From: Nematopogon swammerdamellus
Taxonomy: Eukaryota > Arthropoda > Insecta > Lepidoptera > Adelidae
Assembly (NCBI GenBank): GCA_946902875.1
Contig: OX336355.1
Location: 9,631,347-9,695,346 of the forward strand
Reading direction: 5' to 3'
DNA length: 64,000 nucleotides
The notes under the pieces are model-generated. The model was not told the origin of the DNA. It saw nothing but the letters and a program-made list of their open reading frames with translations, and did not search any database. Below, piece by piece: positions 24,501 through 34,400 of the stretch (the stretch's first letter is position 1; each line of letters begins with the position of its first letter). A program made the translations under genes and the position numbers.

Positions 24501-27500
24501 GCTACTCCTAACAAAGAAAAAAAAAACTATTCATCTTGGATGCTTCAAATATGACAGAAGTGAGCTGATAGATAACCGACTATGCCAAAGTACATGGTCA
24601 CTCCTCTCGTGTGAAGTGAGCGACTGAAACTGAAGATGTTCCCTCAGGAAGCTGATGGCCTTCATCTGGGACTCGTCGCGGCTGGAGTTCGAGGCCGCAC
24701 AGGACTGTGAGCTGGTGACAGCCGGGGAGCTGTTCGGGCGCTCTGGCTACGGCATCGGGTTGCAGAAGGGGTCACCATGGGCCGACCTCGTAACGCTCGC
24801 CATACTAGATTTTCATGAAAGTAATTACTTTTTATTCTTTTGTCTATTGTTGTATTCTGTTCGTTCTTCGCACTAAGACTACGATCCGTTCAATCCATTG
24901 TCAACTCCACAGCGAGCTTCAATGCCCAATGGGCCAGTGAGGCAAGAATTTGAAACAAAATTTAAAATCATTAGCAAAAAGTTTAAACTTTAATTAGGTA
25001 AATCTCGATTTCAGGGCTTGTAAGAAGAAATTAAATAATTGTGTCATGTATTAGCCAGTGTGCGAGGGCGATGGTAAATTTTAGGATACTCAAATTTCTT
25101 CATTAATATATGTTCATATCCTGTATAAACCAGTTAATACCCCGTCTTCTTGTATGGTAAACCAGAGTTATTATCATTTATTTAGACACAGCAAATACGC
25201 CCGCTGCATAAGCAAACACATTCCAAAACCATACAAAACTAAGAACAAATCATCGCCGGCAGGTGGCTTCATGGAATCCCTCGACAACCAATGGATACTG
25301 CAAGGCAACATGCAGCACTGCGAAGAGAATGAAAAGACGCCCAACACGCTCGGCTTGAAGAACATGGCGGGCGTGTTCATACTGGTGGCGGCGGGCATCG
25401 TTGGTGGGATCCTGCTCATCATCATAGAGATGGCTTACAAGAAGCATCAGATCAAGAAACAGAAGAGGATGGAGCTAGCGAGACACGCAGCGGACAAGTG
25501 GAGGGGCACTATAGAGGTGAACTGAACTGAACAATTACATTTTGTTTTATTTATAGAAAACGCTACACGTGGCGCCGAGCTACCTATAAGGTGTGTAAAA
25601 AGGGAAATATTCATAAGATTTCAATTGAAATAATACAGTAATAGTTCACTTTATGCGACCCCATATTGCGGAGATTCGTTACAAACTCGATCATAAAATG
25701 TCATGCAAATACGCCACGATTTACGCGGTTAGTCCATGATTGGTTGAACTTGTCGCATGACATCCAAGACATGCTGGCCAGCTCGACTAATAGGAATCTG
25801 AGTCACATATTTGAGTCTGCATCGCAGAGGCGTACGGCGATTTTTGTGCACATACTTTTATTCAGAGCAATGTAAAAGGTAAAAGAACTCTTCCTAGTAC
25901 GCAAAAATAGAAAGATTTGGGAAATTCACGATCCTCCCATCTTTTTCCACTCGAACAGTTCATACTAGTGTCCCAACAAACAACAGACTGACAGAGAAAG
26001 CAATTTAGCAACAAAAGTCGATTGATTATGATTGTTATTTAAAATACCCCATCATCAGCCTGTATCGGTCCACTGCTGGACATAGGCCTCTCCCAAGGCA
26101 CGCCACCACACGCGGTCTTCCGCTCTTCTCATCCATCCACTCCCGGCTACCTTTTTTTTAGGTCATCTGTCCACCTAGCCGGGGGGCGTCCCACGCTACG
26201 TTTGCTTGTACGTGGCCTCCATTCGAGCACCCGTCTACCCCATCGGTTGTCGGGTCTACGACAGATGTGCCCAGCCCACTGCCACTTCAGCTTGCTTATT
26301 TTCTTAGCAATGTCGACTACCTTAGTTCTTTGACGTATCACGTCGTTACGGTTACAGTTAAAATACCCCATTATATCTATACATATAATAAAATCGTTAA
26401 ATTAATAATCTCTCTTTGTCTGTACGCGCATCACGCAAAAACCACTGAACGGAATTTGACGAAACTTTGTATAGTGACAGTGTATATCCCGGATTAACAT
26501 AATAAACCAAAAAATATAATAAAAATTAAAATTATTATAAAATTTAAATGACAAGTTGACAACGGAGAACTGTCATCTCGACGTGAGCTGGCCGGTGACA
26601 AAATGTTTGATAAATAAAAAAAAAAAAAATTGAAGTCGAACTCATGTCGCTGTCATTGGTACAATTTATATTTCTGTTGCCCGCGGCTTCGCTAGCGTGA
26701 AATTCGTATTAAAAAAAAAGTAAGTAACTAAAGGCGGAGCCGAAGGCGGATCTGCGCTCACGTAAACGATATTCTTTCTCGATGAAAGTAACTTAGGGCG
26801 AGGCGGAAGTCGGAGCTGAGTTCAGGAAGAAAAAAAACATTCTTTCTTGAATGAAGTAAGTAACTATGGGCAGGCCGCAGGCCGAGCTGCGTTCAGGAAG
26901 AAGCTAAACCATATTGAAGAAAGTGAGTAACTAAGGCGAGGCCGAAGGCCGAGCTACATTCTGATAAATAATAAAACATCTTGAAGAAAGCAAGTAAATA
27001 AGGGCGAGGCCGAAGGCCGAGCTGCATTCGGGAAGAAGCTAAACCATCTCGAAGAAAGCAAGTAACTAAGGGCTTAGGCCGAAGGCCGAGCTGCGTTCAG
27101 GAAGAAGGTAAACCTTCTTGAAGAAAGTAAGTAACTAAGGCGAGGCCGAAGGCCGAGCTTCGTTCTGAATGAAGCTAAACCATCTCGAATAAAGTAGGTA
27201 ACTAAGCGATATTAAGATGGAGTTAAATTAATTTAAATTTTATTATAAAGTCCACGCTTCTGACGGCAAACATACCGTGCATCCTAAAACCTTGCGGTTA
27301 TTCCCGGCTGGATGGCAAGAGGCCCGATGGTATCACCTTAGTTTCATGGGCCAAGGGTAGGTCTTTGATGTGGGACGCCATTTGTGTTCTCACATTGGCT
27401 CCAAGTCACGTTCGGGCATCTTCAAGACCGGCCGGCGCGGCCGAGGCCTGGGCGGACAGCCTCAAACGCAATAAATATTATAGATATATAATTCAAGATT

Positions 27501-28741
27501 TCGAATTTGTTGCGTTTGCGGTTGAAACCCTCGGTCCGTGGAGCAGTCATTGAAGCCAAAAGCTTCTTGAAGAGGCTTGGGTCTCTGCTGGTGGACGCAA
27601 CTGGTGTCCCGCAATCAAGGGCCTACTTCATTCAAACGGTAAGCTTTGCCATCCAGCGGGGTAATGCCGCAAGTGTTCTAGGAACATTTCAAAACGCCCC
27701 TTTTATGATAGTTATTTTAATGTTTGTTAGGTAGGTTTTAATTATTTAGTTATTAATATTACTTTTTTATATATTTTATTAAATAAATAGATGGAGTAAA
27801 CGATATTATATGCTATCGAAGAAAGGAAGTCATTTAAGGCGAGGCCCGAAGGCAGAAGAGGGTTTTTGGTTTACCTGAACGCAGCTCGGCCTTCGGCCTC
27901 GCCCTTAGTTACTTAGATTCTTCTTTGAAATACGAATTTCACGCGAGCGAAGCCGCGGGCAACAGCTAGTGCAAAATAAGCATAACACATTTTCCCTGTA
28001 TGCATCCCTTGCTTAAAATAGGGTATTTATTACTGACCTACACTGCTGATACTTTGTGTGTCGTACGTGTCAGCTCTCCCGCAATTCTCTCACACCGCAG
28101 AGTCCATACTCACTGTCTCGCAAGCGCCGTCGCGTACACACTAAATTCACCAGCGTCGCCGGCCTGCCACCGGTAACACCTAGTAAAAAATTAAGCGCAA
28201 TGAATGAATGAAATAAAGCAAATTAATAAACTGTAGGTCCCTTCCCTTCTTACCTTACTAGGTGGTAGGGTTCAACCCGCCCGGGTTGGTACCACCGCAC
28301 TGAATGAAACGTCGGTCGAAACGGCTATGTAAATAGTTTGTGTTTTCCGTCCAGTTCAGTGTAGCCGGCATGGTCGAATGGTAGCACTGACATGGCACCT
28401 AGTTCACCAATCACGGATGTTGTAGGTGATGTAGCCAACCGTGTCAGTTTGCATAAAAAAAAATTAAGCCTAAATCTCGACCGACGTCAGGTTAATACAG
28501 CGCGCCGCTGTTCCAGAAGCGCAAGACTCTGCGGGCGTCGATGCTCCCTCTCCAGCGGCGCATCAAGTCCAACGGTGTGAAGGAGGCGGGCAGCATTAGC
28601 CTGGCGGTGGAGCAGGCGGGCGTGGTGGGCGGCAGCACGGGCAGCGTGGCGCGCGGCGAGCTCCGCCGCCGCGCGCCCGACGATCAAGTTCCGAGATACC
28701 TGCCCGCGTACACGCCCGACGTCTCTCATCTTATTGTTTAA
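9507..28741 (+). CDS. Nmdar1: NMDA-type ionotropic glutamate receptor subunit 1
   Basis: Sixteen coding exons close in frame to 942 residues: 9507-9650, 9806-9928, 10465-10736, 11137-11289, 11650-11823, 12306-12567, 14714-14815, 14988-15099, 15609-15776, 16521-16645, 18103-18337, 21103-21251, 23634-23791, 24648-24820, 25263-25516 and 28517-28741. Order: signal peptide (1-18), amino-terminal domain, S1, M1 (about 562-581), pore loop with the N-site Asn618 in GVLLNSG, M3 with SYTANLAAF (648-656), S2, M4 (about 820-838) and a cytoplasmic tail ending SHLIV, a likely PDZ ligand. Glycine-site residues Thr519, Arg524 and Asp734 are kept, as in vertebrate GluN1. It is the obligatory glycine-binding subunit of the postsynaptic Ca2+-permeable channel. 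Drosophila Nmdar1 is 997 residues, so this is slightly short, mainly in the tail. Reading past the exon-15 donor at 25517 would add only two residues before a stop, a possible short-tail isoform. Confidence 0.96.
9982..10222 (+). repeat. SINE family A in Nmdar1 intron 2
   Basis: It runs from 'tgttccttcccttctcacc' to 'gttagtttccat' plus an A-run, with the complete body and tail but without the 5S/tRNA head. Confidence 0.85.
11980..12130 (+). repeat. Repeat family C in Nmdar1 intron 5
   Basis: It runs from 'ggggtttttcaaaaggggcg' through 'cctgtcaggccggcatggc' to 'gaaacgatgcc' and an A-run. It is nearly the same as 56815-56980. Confidence 0.8.
12785..13100 (-). repeat. Unidentified interspersed repeat, long open frame on - strand
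   Basis: It shares blocks with 3780-4170 (caaatcgttcctctgtcgca, gtcttccgg, tggtttcgtgagg). The - strand is open for 104 codons, rich in Arg, Ser and Asn. It may be the C-terminal end of a non-LTR retrotransposon frame, but I see no motif that proves it. Confidence 0.4.
13118..14531. mobile_element. Possible TIR DNA element of about 1.4 kb in Nmdar1 intron 6
   Basis: The block 'cgaggggccgttcactg' near 13147 is matched, inverted, near 14480-14505 (cagtgaacgacccctcg), each with ggcag/ctgcc and gtactgta-like sequence outside it. The interior is odd: it is full of 'aatca' and 'gaaac' motifs, has a CG-rich block at about 14195-14240, and has no recognisable transposase. No clean target duplication was found. 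Confidence 0.45.
15446..15471. other. Short perfect hairpin in Nmdar1 intron 8
   Basis: An 11-bp arm (tataaacgact) is repeated inverted after a four-base loop. No partner element is seen; it is probably incidental. Confidence 0.5.
15940..16207 (+). repeat. Repeat family D in Nmdar1 intron 9
   Basis: The copy matches 28-342 (cggagtaagcagagtaatcg, ggaaggaccatgcc, tcccttattcgcc). It is cut at its 3' end by the MITE that starts at 16208. Confidence 0.7.
16208..16470. mobile_element. MITE with terminal inverted repeats
   Basis: It starts acggtgttgca and ends tgcaacaccgt; the inverted similarity continues inward (cccccgta / tacggttgggg). Flanks ttaatatac and ttaatacac look like a 9-bp target duplication with one change. 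It ends about 50 bp before exon 10 of Nmdar1. Confidence 0.75.
16646..18102. other. Nmdar1 intron 10, AT-rich, no gene
   Basis: It contains two diverged copies of a short repeat around 'ccctaaggg(a)tagagaacgtt' (about 17270 and 17515). The rest is AT-rich and otherwise featureless. Confidence 0.5.
18399..18630 (+). repeat. SINE family A in Nmdar1 intron 11, first copy
   Basis: The body and tail run from 'tcccttcttatattactagg' to 'gagtttccat' plus an A-run. It is headless. Confidence 0.85.
18915..19162 (+). repeat. SINE family A in Nmdar1 intron 11, second copy
   Basis: It runs from 'ccccttcccttcttacctta' to 'tcgatttccat' plus an A-run, in the same orientation as the copy 300 bp upstream. 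Confidence 0.85.
19430..20345 (+). mobile_element. Deletion derivative of an RLE-type LINE
   Basis: The 5' half is GC-rich Pro/Arg-coding sequence. Its segment at 19908-19980 (gtccaccaccggcc, agcttggggcc) aligns to 55110-55190 of the longer copy at 54560-56800 in the frame read there. That frame stops at 19984-19989. From about 20190 it resembles the longer copy's 3' untranslated end (cgccgccggcgg, tttttatattaatttt, aaataaatgaataaaa). Almost the whole coding part is therefore missing, while both ends are kept. This is how a non-autonomous LINE derivative would look. Confidence 0.7.
20440..20650 (+). repeat. SINE family B in Nmdar1 intron 11
   Basis: It runs from 'gctcaaattgtagccgactg' to 'ccacccataccggatta'. 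The palindrome at 20646 starts inside or directly after its last bases. Confidence 0.8.
20646..21064. repeat. Near-perfect palindrome (foldback element), arms about 200 bp
   Basis: The left arm 20646-20843 is repeated inverted at 20858-21064, with a 14-base centre and few mismatches or indels. Its ends are ttaagacgatacc and ggtatcgtcttaa, so a TTAA target duplication is possible. It lies in intron 11 of Nmdar1 and ends 38 bases before the acceptor of the exon that encodes M3. Confidence 0.9.
21285..21545 (+). repeat. Interspersed repeat with (tgtc)n and a 'ttggccggttttt' end
   Basis: It is shared with 40930-41245: 'tattactaagcctacgccgt', 'gggctgtatctcttgaaccg', 'ttcacagaatatgtgtta' and a 'cctcggtgcg' end. 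This family is very common in Lepidoptera. It is non-coding here. Confidence 0.7.
21590..21905 (+). repeat. Repeat family D in Nmdar1 intron 12
   Basis: It matches 28-342 over nearly its full length (ctgtatctcgacgatcgggg, cagcacaacaccgaccacc, cccttagtcgccatt). Confidence 0.75.
21921..22150. mobile_element. P-element-like MITE
   Basis: Terminal inverted repeats of about 29 bp: 'aagaacattgaataggtaag' at the left against inverted 'aagaacgttgaataggttgg' from the right. 'tgtgtacc' occurs on both flanks and could be an 8-bp target duplication, the size made by P elements. Its subterminal blocks (cgccagcgtaacacgat, cggcgacgct) match the element at 31978-32281, which holds a THAP exon. Confidence 0.65.
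22470..22700 (+). repeat. Very diverged SINE family A copy
   Basis: It is recognisable by 'cctcactagatacc', 'tgaaggtccgttgaaacggc', 'ccatccagttc' and 'taggctgacatt'. The sequence after it, 22700-23160, is not recognised. Confidence 0.5.
23171..23603. mobile_element. TIR element in Nmdar1 intron 12, long inverted ends
   Basis: The outer 65 or so bases are inverted copies of each other (atacagggttgacccgg / ccggggacaacctgtat, with 'ctttaaggaggctattcta' inside). TA flanks both ends, as in Tc1/mariner-type insertions. The interior has a CG-rich block (23320-23450) with no transposase. It ends 30 bases before the acceptor of exon 13. Confidence 0.8.
26050..26371 (-). pseudogene. RTE-type LINE, C-terminal relic
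   Basis: The - strand encodes the familiar end of RTE polyproteins: a frame with [17 protein letters not shown] and [13 protein letters not shown]. It then continues in another frame past a T-run at 26153-26160 into VWWRALG-like sequence and a stop. It is 5'-truncated and frameshifted. A related, more decayed piece lies at 52715-53000. Confidence 0.85.
26719..27212 (+). repeat. Minisatellite of about 68-bp units in the Helitron
   Basis: About seven units, each built of 'aagtaactaagggcgaggcc', 'gaaggccgagctgcgttc' and 'aggaagaagctaaaccatct'. Single inverted units occur at 27870-27925 and 35310-35550. The GC-rich centre ggcgaggccgaaggccgagc can fold on itself. Confidence 0.85.
27236..27720 (+). 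pseudogene. Retroelement polyprotein C-terminal relic
   Basis: A frame with [18 protein letters not shown], then [22 protein letters not shown] and, after a frameshift near 27540, [14 protein letters not shown] recognise the WDA..TLAPSH / VETLGPW / [13 protein letters not shown] set as a repeated C-terminal region of animal retroelement polyproteins; the exact family is uncertain. It sits inside the Helitron and so was either inserted into it or carried by it. Confidence 0.65.
28235..28460 (+). repeat. SINE family A in Nmdar1 intron 15
   Basis: The body and tail run from 'aggtcccttcccttcttacc' to 'gtcagtttgcat' plus an A-run. It ends about 55 bp before the last Nmdar1 exon. Confidence 0.85.
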
Positions 28742-28987
28742 GCCGGCGGCCTACAAACTACGGCCCAGTGTCCGGCCCTCGCTCGACATGTGAGCCATAT
28801 TTACAATGTAATCGACTCGTATGGTCGAAACACCCAAGAAAATTTATAGATAGCTTGCCGCTTTCAACTTAAGGGTCCGAATATGAACCGAACGTTCACT
28901 TATCAAAGAAATCTTATTAATATATGTTTTAGGTCTTATTAGTGGGTTTTTAAAGTTGATTCAATGTTTTTCCCCAACTGTCTTATA

Positions 28988-29053
28988 CAATAATCAGTCT
29001 ATCTGGCCCTGATCTGAAACTTTCAGGTCAGTGCTAGATAGACAGATTATTGT
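28988..29053. other. Hairpin after the Nmdar1 stop codon
   Basis: 'acaataatcagtctatctgg' is followed by its near-perfect inverse 'gatagacagattattgt' with an inner gatctgaaa/tttcaggtc pairing. It lies about 250 bp after the stop, probably in the 3' UTR. It could be the remains of a small foldback element. Confidence 0.6.
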
Positions 29054-29134
29054 TTCAGGCTGAAAAAGTTGTGAGAGCGCTGGACTTTAAACGATGTCTT
29101 CTGGTACAGGCACCGTGTGTGGCCTGGTACTTGA

Positions 29135-29335
29135 AAATAATAGGTTTACTCCATTTCTCCCCGTGCATGTCGTACGATTACTCGTAGGCGGCTAAGAGAT
29201 AACATAACATAGAGGTAACATAGAGGTAACATGCCATGCGAAAGAGCGACAGGATAGCCACCTCTCACCTTCGCACGGCCCCTCCACAGTCATGCAGCAG
29301 CTGGGTCTTGCCTTACTTGCTGTGCACATTTCATA
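29135..29335 (-). repeat. Repeat family D, inverted, partial
   Basis: 'ttctccccgtgcatgtcgta' and 'cacggcccctccacagtcat' are the inverse of the family D landmarks. A small internal duplication of 'cataacatagaggtaa' is present. Confidence 0.65.
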
Positions 29336-29394
29336 GAGCAAGCTCTGTTCTCCCCCTTAAATTAATGCATGCCTATCCTTACTTTACCTTATTA

Positions 29395-29635
29395 TAATAC
29401 CTTACTAGTTGGTAAGCTCGAATTGTAGCCGACTGGGTTGATACCACCGTACTGGACATAAGATCGCCTAGTATCATACGACCGCATAGTAGCATTGGCT
29501 GTGTTCTCCTCTAGTTCAGTATAGCCAGCAATCCAAAGGGATGTGGGTAGGGTACCGTCTCGGGGGTGATATTGGCTAGCTGGACATGTGTTCTGGTCTC
29601 CTGTCTCAAATCACCCATACCCGATTAAGTACATA
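29395..29635 (+). repeat. SINE family B copy 1 between Nmdar1 and CNOT2
   Basis: It runs from 'taccttactagttggtaagc' to 'cacccatacccgattaa'. Confidence 0.75.
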
Positions 29636-30084
29636 AAAATAATTATTGTGCAACTAGGCATTAACATGGATGTGTAAGTGTATTTTAAAAATGTAATAAA
29701 TAGGGTTGAAATGCATGAAAACAGAGTTAACTAAGTATTTCTTGAGGCCTAACTGTGTCACCAAGTTAGTTAATTTATTACAAATTAATATTTATTAACT
29801 CAAGTTCGTGCATTTGGATCTGCTAATGTTAAGGACATGGGTGAAAAATTGTTTTATTGTATTTATTGTTGCCAAATTGGCAATAATTATTGTTCAATCC
29901 ACACATTGTCTAGCAATGACCTCACCGGTGCCAAATGTGTATTAGAATGTTAGATGTTACTGAGTGTTAGAATTAAGGGACCTTTGTTCCTGAGCTAACA
30001 AAATCAGTTACTGAGTTGTGCATTTTGATGAATTTGTTAATTAATGTATTGTTCTCGTGTCAAATATTAATCAATCCTTTCGCC

Positions 30085-30260
30085 CCTATAAATTACCTAA
30101 CTAGATGGTAGGCAGACTGGGTTGACAACACTGTACTGAACGTAAGATGGCCGCATAGCAGCCTCGGATGTGTTCTCCTCTAGACAAGTATAGCCAGCAA
30201 TTCAAAGGGAAGTCTCCGGTATGGCACCTACCTTCTTTCTGGAGGTGACATTCCTAAGAA
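30085..30260 (+). repeat. SINE family B copy 2, 3'-truncated
   Basis: 'tacctaactagatggtagg', 'acgtaagatggccgcatag' and 'tggcacctaccttct' are present; the end of the family is missing. The rest of 28742-31420 has no recognised gene. Confidence 0.7.
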
Positions 30261-31420
30261 AACATTCTTCTTCTTGTATGCAGAGACTTTCTGGAGTTAG
30301 CTAACCCTTAGATAAAGAACAGTAGTCAGGATACACAAAATCATAGGAAAAAAGTGTCACTGAGCCAACACTCAATTACATAGAAATGCAATATCTCTTC
30401 ATATATAAAGAAATTAGTCCTAAATTGTATATTGCTTTGGGCACTTCTATCGTATAGTTGTTATTTGCGCTATTCAGCATTGTATCACATCTGACGACTG
30501 GCGCCGTCACTAAGTGACAGAGCGAATGTAGGCATACTGCTGGTTTATGCCTTCATTCAATGGCTCCATTTTCCGAGTTTTGATTGTGGATCTGCCTATT
30601 ACTTTTAATGTAAGAGCTATACTTATGAAATATAAATAAATAAATAAATGTTAGTCACTCAGAGTATGGACTATGGAAAATAAAAAATAAAATCAAATTA
30701 AATTCTTGTTTTTCTATACAACCTAAGCCTGTGCTAACATCACAGAACACTCACTTCTGAAGAACCAGCAGAATAATCAAATAAAAAAATTTGATCGAGA
30801 TGCCCGTTGCATTCTCAGATTTTGGTACGTACGGTGAACATACACAAATACTCTTACTCTCCTCCAAGCTTCGCATTAAGGTAACGTCTAATGTCAGGGC
30901 TTCGGAACCATCTGGGGGTCCTACCGCAAAGATTCAAGTTTTAACATTTCTACCAGTTACAAGTTAATTTCTTACAAATTGTAACAATACTAACCTATGC
31001 AAAATTAAGCCAAGGCTCATTTTCATATATGGAAATAAAATTACATGTTGTAAGTAACAAACAATGAACTGACATATTTTTTGCAATATAAAAAAAAAGA
31101 AACATCTAAAACGCAAGCAATTTTCAGTAGACTAGCTCAGATAAGGATTTAACGTATTCGATCCTTATATTGTCACAGGGTACTTTCGTGTTTATATGCA
31201 TATAATCGGTCATTCGCAGACTCGACAGCCAATATGACACAAATCATCATTGTCGGGTTGGCTGGCTCCGGTATACTCACCCCTCCGACCCCCCCATACC
31301 CCACCCGCCCCCGTCACTCACTTCACTTGTCACACACATTGAAACGACGGCCGCAATTAAACTTGTACTTTTTTTTTATATAACAAAACTACAATGCGAG
31401 CGTCGTCGACAGTCCGTGCG

Positions 31421-34400
31421 CTACGCGTGTCCGGGCATCTGCGGCCGGCCCTCGAGCTTGTTGTAGTCGAGGTGGAACTCCTTCACGACCTTGCGCCAGT
31501 TGTGCGCGTCGAAGAAGTAGTAAGTGCCGCGCTCGTACGTGGGCGTCTTCTCCACCATCGGCATGCCGGGCGCCTGCGAGATCCATACCTTCTCCTCCAT
31601 GTGGTACCGCCAGTCGCGGTTGTACCTGCCGGGAGCAACGACCGCACACATTACTCAGCCATCTGCGCTCCTATACTCTGCATTTTAATTCCACATACTG
31701 TTTTGGCAGGTACAATAACGTCAAACTTAAATAATGGTGCCAGTTTATTTTCATGTTTTGGTTATTTTGAATTAAAAAAAATATAATTATATAGTTTATA
31801 TTGTCAATATTTTATCATGCCACCCCAGAAAGATCAGGTGTAGGACCTTATATTTGTATTATTTTCAATTTGTAGTAAATATAGAATGTGTAATTAAAAA
31901 AAAAGCAACATTAAAATACTTTTTGATAAGACAAAATCAGCAATGTATGTATATATGTGTGTATGCATATGTGTGTGCTAGAATGATGGACCCCGAACCC
32001 TATCCTCGCCAGCGTAACATGATATAAGTAAAAGCATACTTGTTTCACTGGACGGTTGCGCGCTGGCCCGTCAGTCTGTCATCGGCTGCGTTTGCAAAAA
32101 CCTGTTTAAAATGCCCGCATGCTCTGTGTTTACTTGTAAAAACACTACAGCCAAGTTTAGTGTGCACAATAGTGGAATATCTTATCATTGGTAAGTAAAC
32201 TCCGCTTCCCGAAACTCGGCGACGCTAGTTCTCATACAAGCATTTGACAGTCCGACGTCCATACCTTTTTTATCGTTCTAGTATGTGCGTATGTGTGTGT
32301 ATCTAGTTATGTACATATAAGACAACAATACTAACAGCTCGATGGCGGCCGCAATCTGCAGCACATCACCAACGAAGCAGTAGAAGAGGTAGAAGAGTAG
32401 GTCCTCCTTGTAGCGGTTGAGCCGCATCGGCGCCAGCTTCTCCTTGATGGAGCCGTTGATCAGGTACTCGGGCGGCACGTGGTAGTCCATGTCCTGAGGC
32501 CTGCACCGACACACCAACATTACATAGCCGCTTCCACCCATCTTTCATTCAGTGCCTCTATCCTCTAAGCCAGGGGTTCTCAAACTTTTTTTTTTCAGGT
32601 ACCACTAAAACCAATATGTTTGTGCGGCGTACCACCTTTACCTACAAGAAGCTAATAATAATATTTATCTTCTATATCTACATTCTTAAATTCTCTTTGG
32701 AGGTTAGCATCACACTAAAGCTCAATTAAATTATTCTCATTCCTCGAATATAAGTGATCTCGGAAACTAATCTAAAAATTTATTTCTAATCGAATTTAGT
32801 TCTGAATAATCTTGTTTAAAATATTCTTCGGAACTCACTATGAGCATTTGACAGTGGGTTTTTATATCGCTAAGAACATCAGAATTCAAATTGTATTTAT
32901 GTTCATCAACGAAACAATCTGAATTAGGATTATGGCACTTTTTACTGCCGCTTATTAAATTTTGTAGAGTATATTTCATTTTTTCGCGTACCACCTCGGA
33001 GCATTCCGCGTACCACTGGTGGTACGCGTACCATAGATTGAGAACCGCTGCTCTAAGCCATATATATCCGTAAAAACGTAAATAACCAAGTGTTGTACCT
33101 GCAAGGCAAATCGGCCCAGGGGCCCGCGAAGGTGAGATAGAGGTTCTCGGGTGAGTTGAGGTTGAGGCCGAGCGCGGTGAGGTCCTGCCCCAGCGCCAGC
33201 GACACGAGGCTCGGGTCCGTCTCCGCCGCGCGGATGAACGTCAGCAGCCCCACCACGCCGAACTGGTTCGCAACCATCGACTCGGGGATGTTGGACACTT
33301 TGCCGTCGACGGAAGTGTGTATCCCCTTGCGGTGCTTGGCGTCCGTGTGGTTCGAGTTGTGTAGGTCGGAGAGGACGTGCGAGTGTGGGTGGGAGGCGCC
33401 GGGGGAGGGCATGAGCGCCTGGCTACTGCCGGCGCCGCCCGCCGTGGCCGCGCTGCCCGCGGCCATCGCCGCCGCAGCCACGCCCGGCGCGCCTCCACCA
33501 GTCGACGTGCCCGGCAGCGCTGGGAAATCCTCCGATGACATCGTGAACTCACATTGCTCCGACGTAGGCTGCTTCACCATACCCACTGCAGACAACAAAG
33601 TTCCACATTCAACCCTAACAGCCTTTGCCCACGGTCCGTTTTGTTTTCTCGGATGATGAATACAGGCGTTTTTAAGGAATGCCAGGAATGGCTAAAGACT
33701 TAAAAAAAAAATTTAGATTAAAAAAAAAAAGGAGATGTATTTCGTTTGTCCTCTACGTGAAGTCCCGGACGAACCGAATGCTCCGAGCAACATCAGCCAA
33801 AATAACGGATCTGGCGGACCGGACGTTGTGGACAAGTCCACATGCTTTTTGTATTGCCGTTACTCCGGACCGAGTTTTTGACGGACCGATGTAGTGGTTC
33901 ATCCGATCAAGATAAATTGTTGATGTCATGACGAAATTCGGATGCCAAATGCCGAGCGGACAGACGGTCACATAAATACAGAGGCCGCATAGTCGGTTCG
34001 TTGTGACGGACGTAGTGGACAAACGGTGTAACACTCTTCATTTAACTACACACGACGTTACATTAATAGGTCATAGATAATACTTGGAAGGGGCTGATTC
34101 TACATGTGAAACTAAACTAATTTTGTTCTACAACTTTTTATTTTGAAATTTTTTTATTAACTTTTCTATTTTTAGAAACTTTCTTCATACTTAAGTGCGG
34201 AAAACCATTTTCAAATATTGCAAAAAATAAAACTTATACATAAAAAAAATTTTTACTTTCACGTAAAGAGGTAGTTTTCGGTGAAATGTATATGAAACTC
34301 GAACCTCGTGTAGATGATTTACATGGCCTTGGTAAAATTGGAAGTATGGATGTGGAAGTCAATTCGACAAAGACGAACTAATAAATAAAGGGACGGTCAT

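Larger units (their letters stand above)
26376..27969 (+). mobile_element. Non-autonomous Helitron in Nmdar1 intron 15
   Basis: It starts TCTATACATATAATAAAATC at 26376 after an A, and ends gccgcgggcaacagCTAG at 27969 before a T. This is the Helitron pattern: 5' TC, 3' CTRR, insertion between A and T, no inverted ends, GC-rich short hairpin near the 3' end. Inside are a 68-bp minisatellite (26719-27212) and a retroelement coding relic (27236-27720). No Rep/helicase is seen. Confidence 0.75.

Noticed and set aside
26719..27212. A CRISPR-like array
   Set aside because: The units are direct tandem repeats of about 68 bp without spacers, in an animal intron and inside a Helitron.
33156..33656. 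A 166-codon + strand gene
   Set aside because: It is the antisense of CNOT2 exon 3, open only because that exon is GC-rich.
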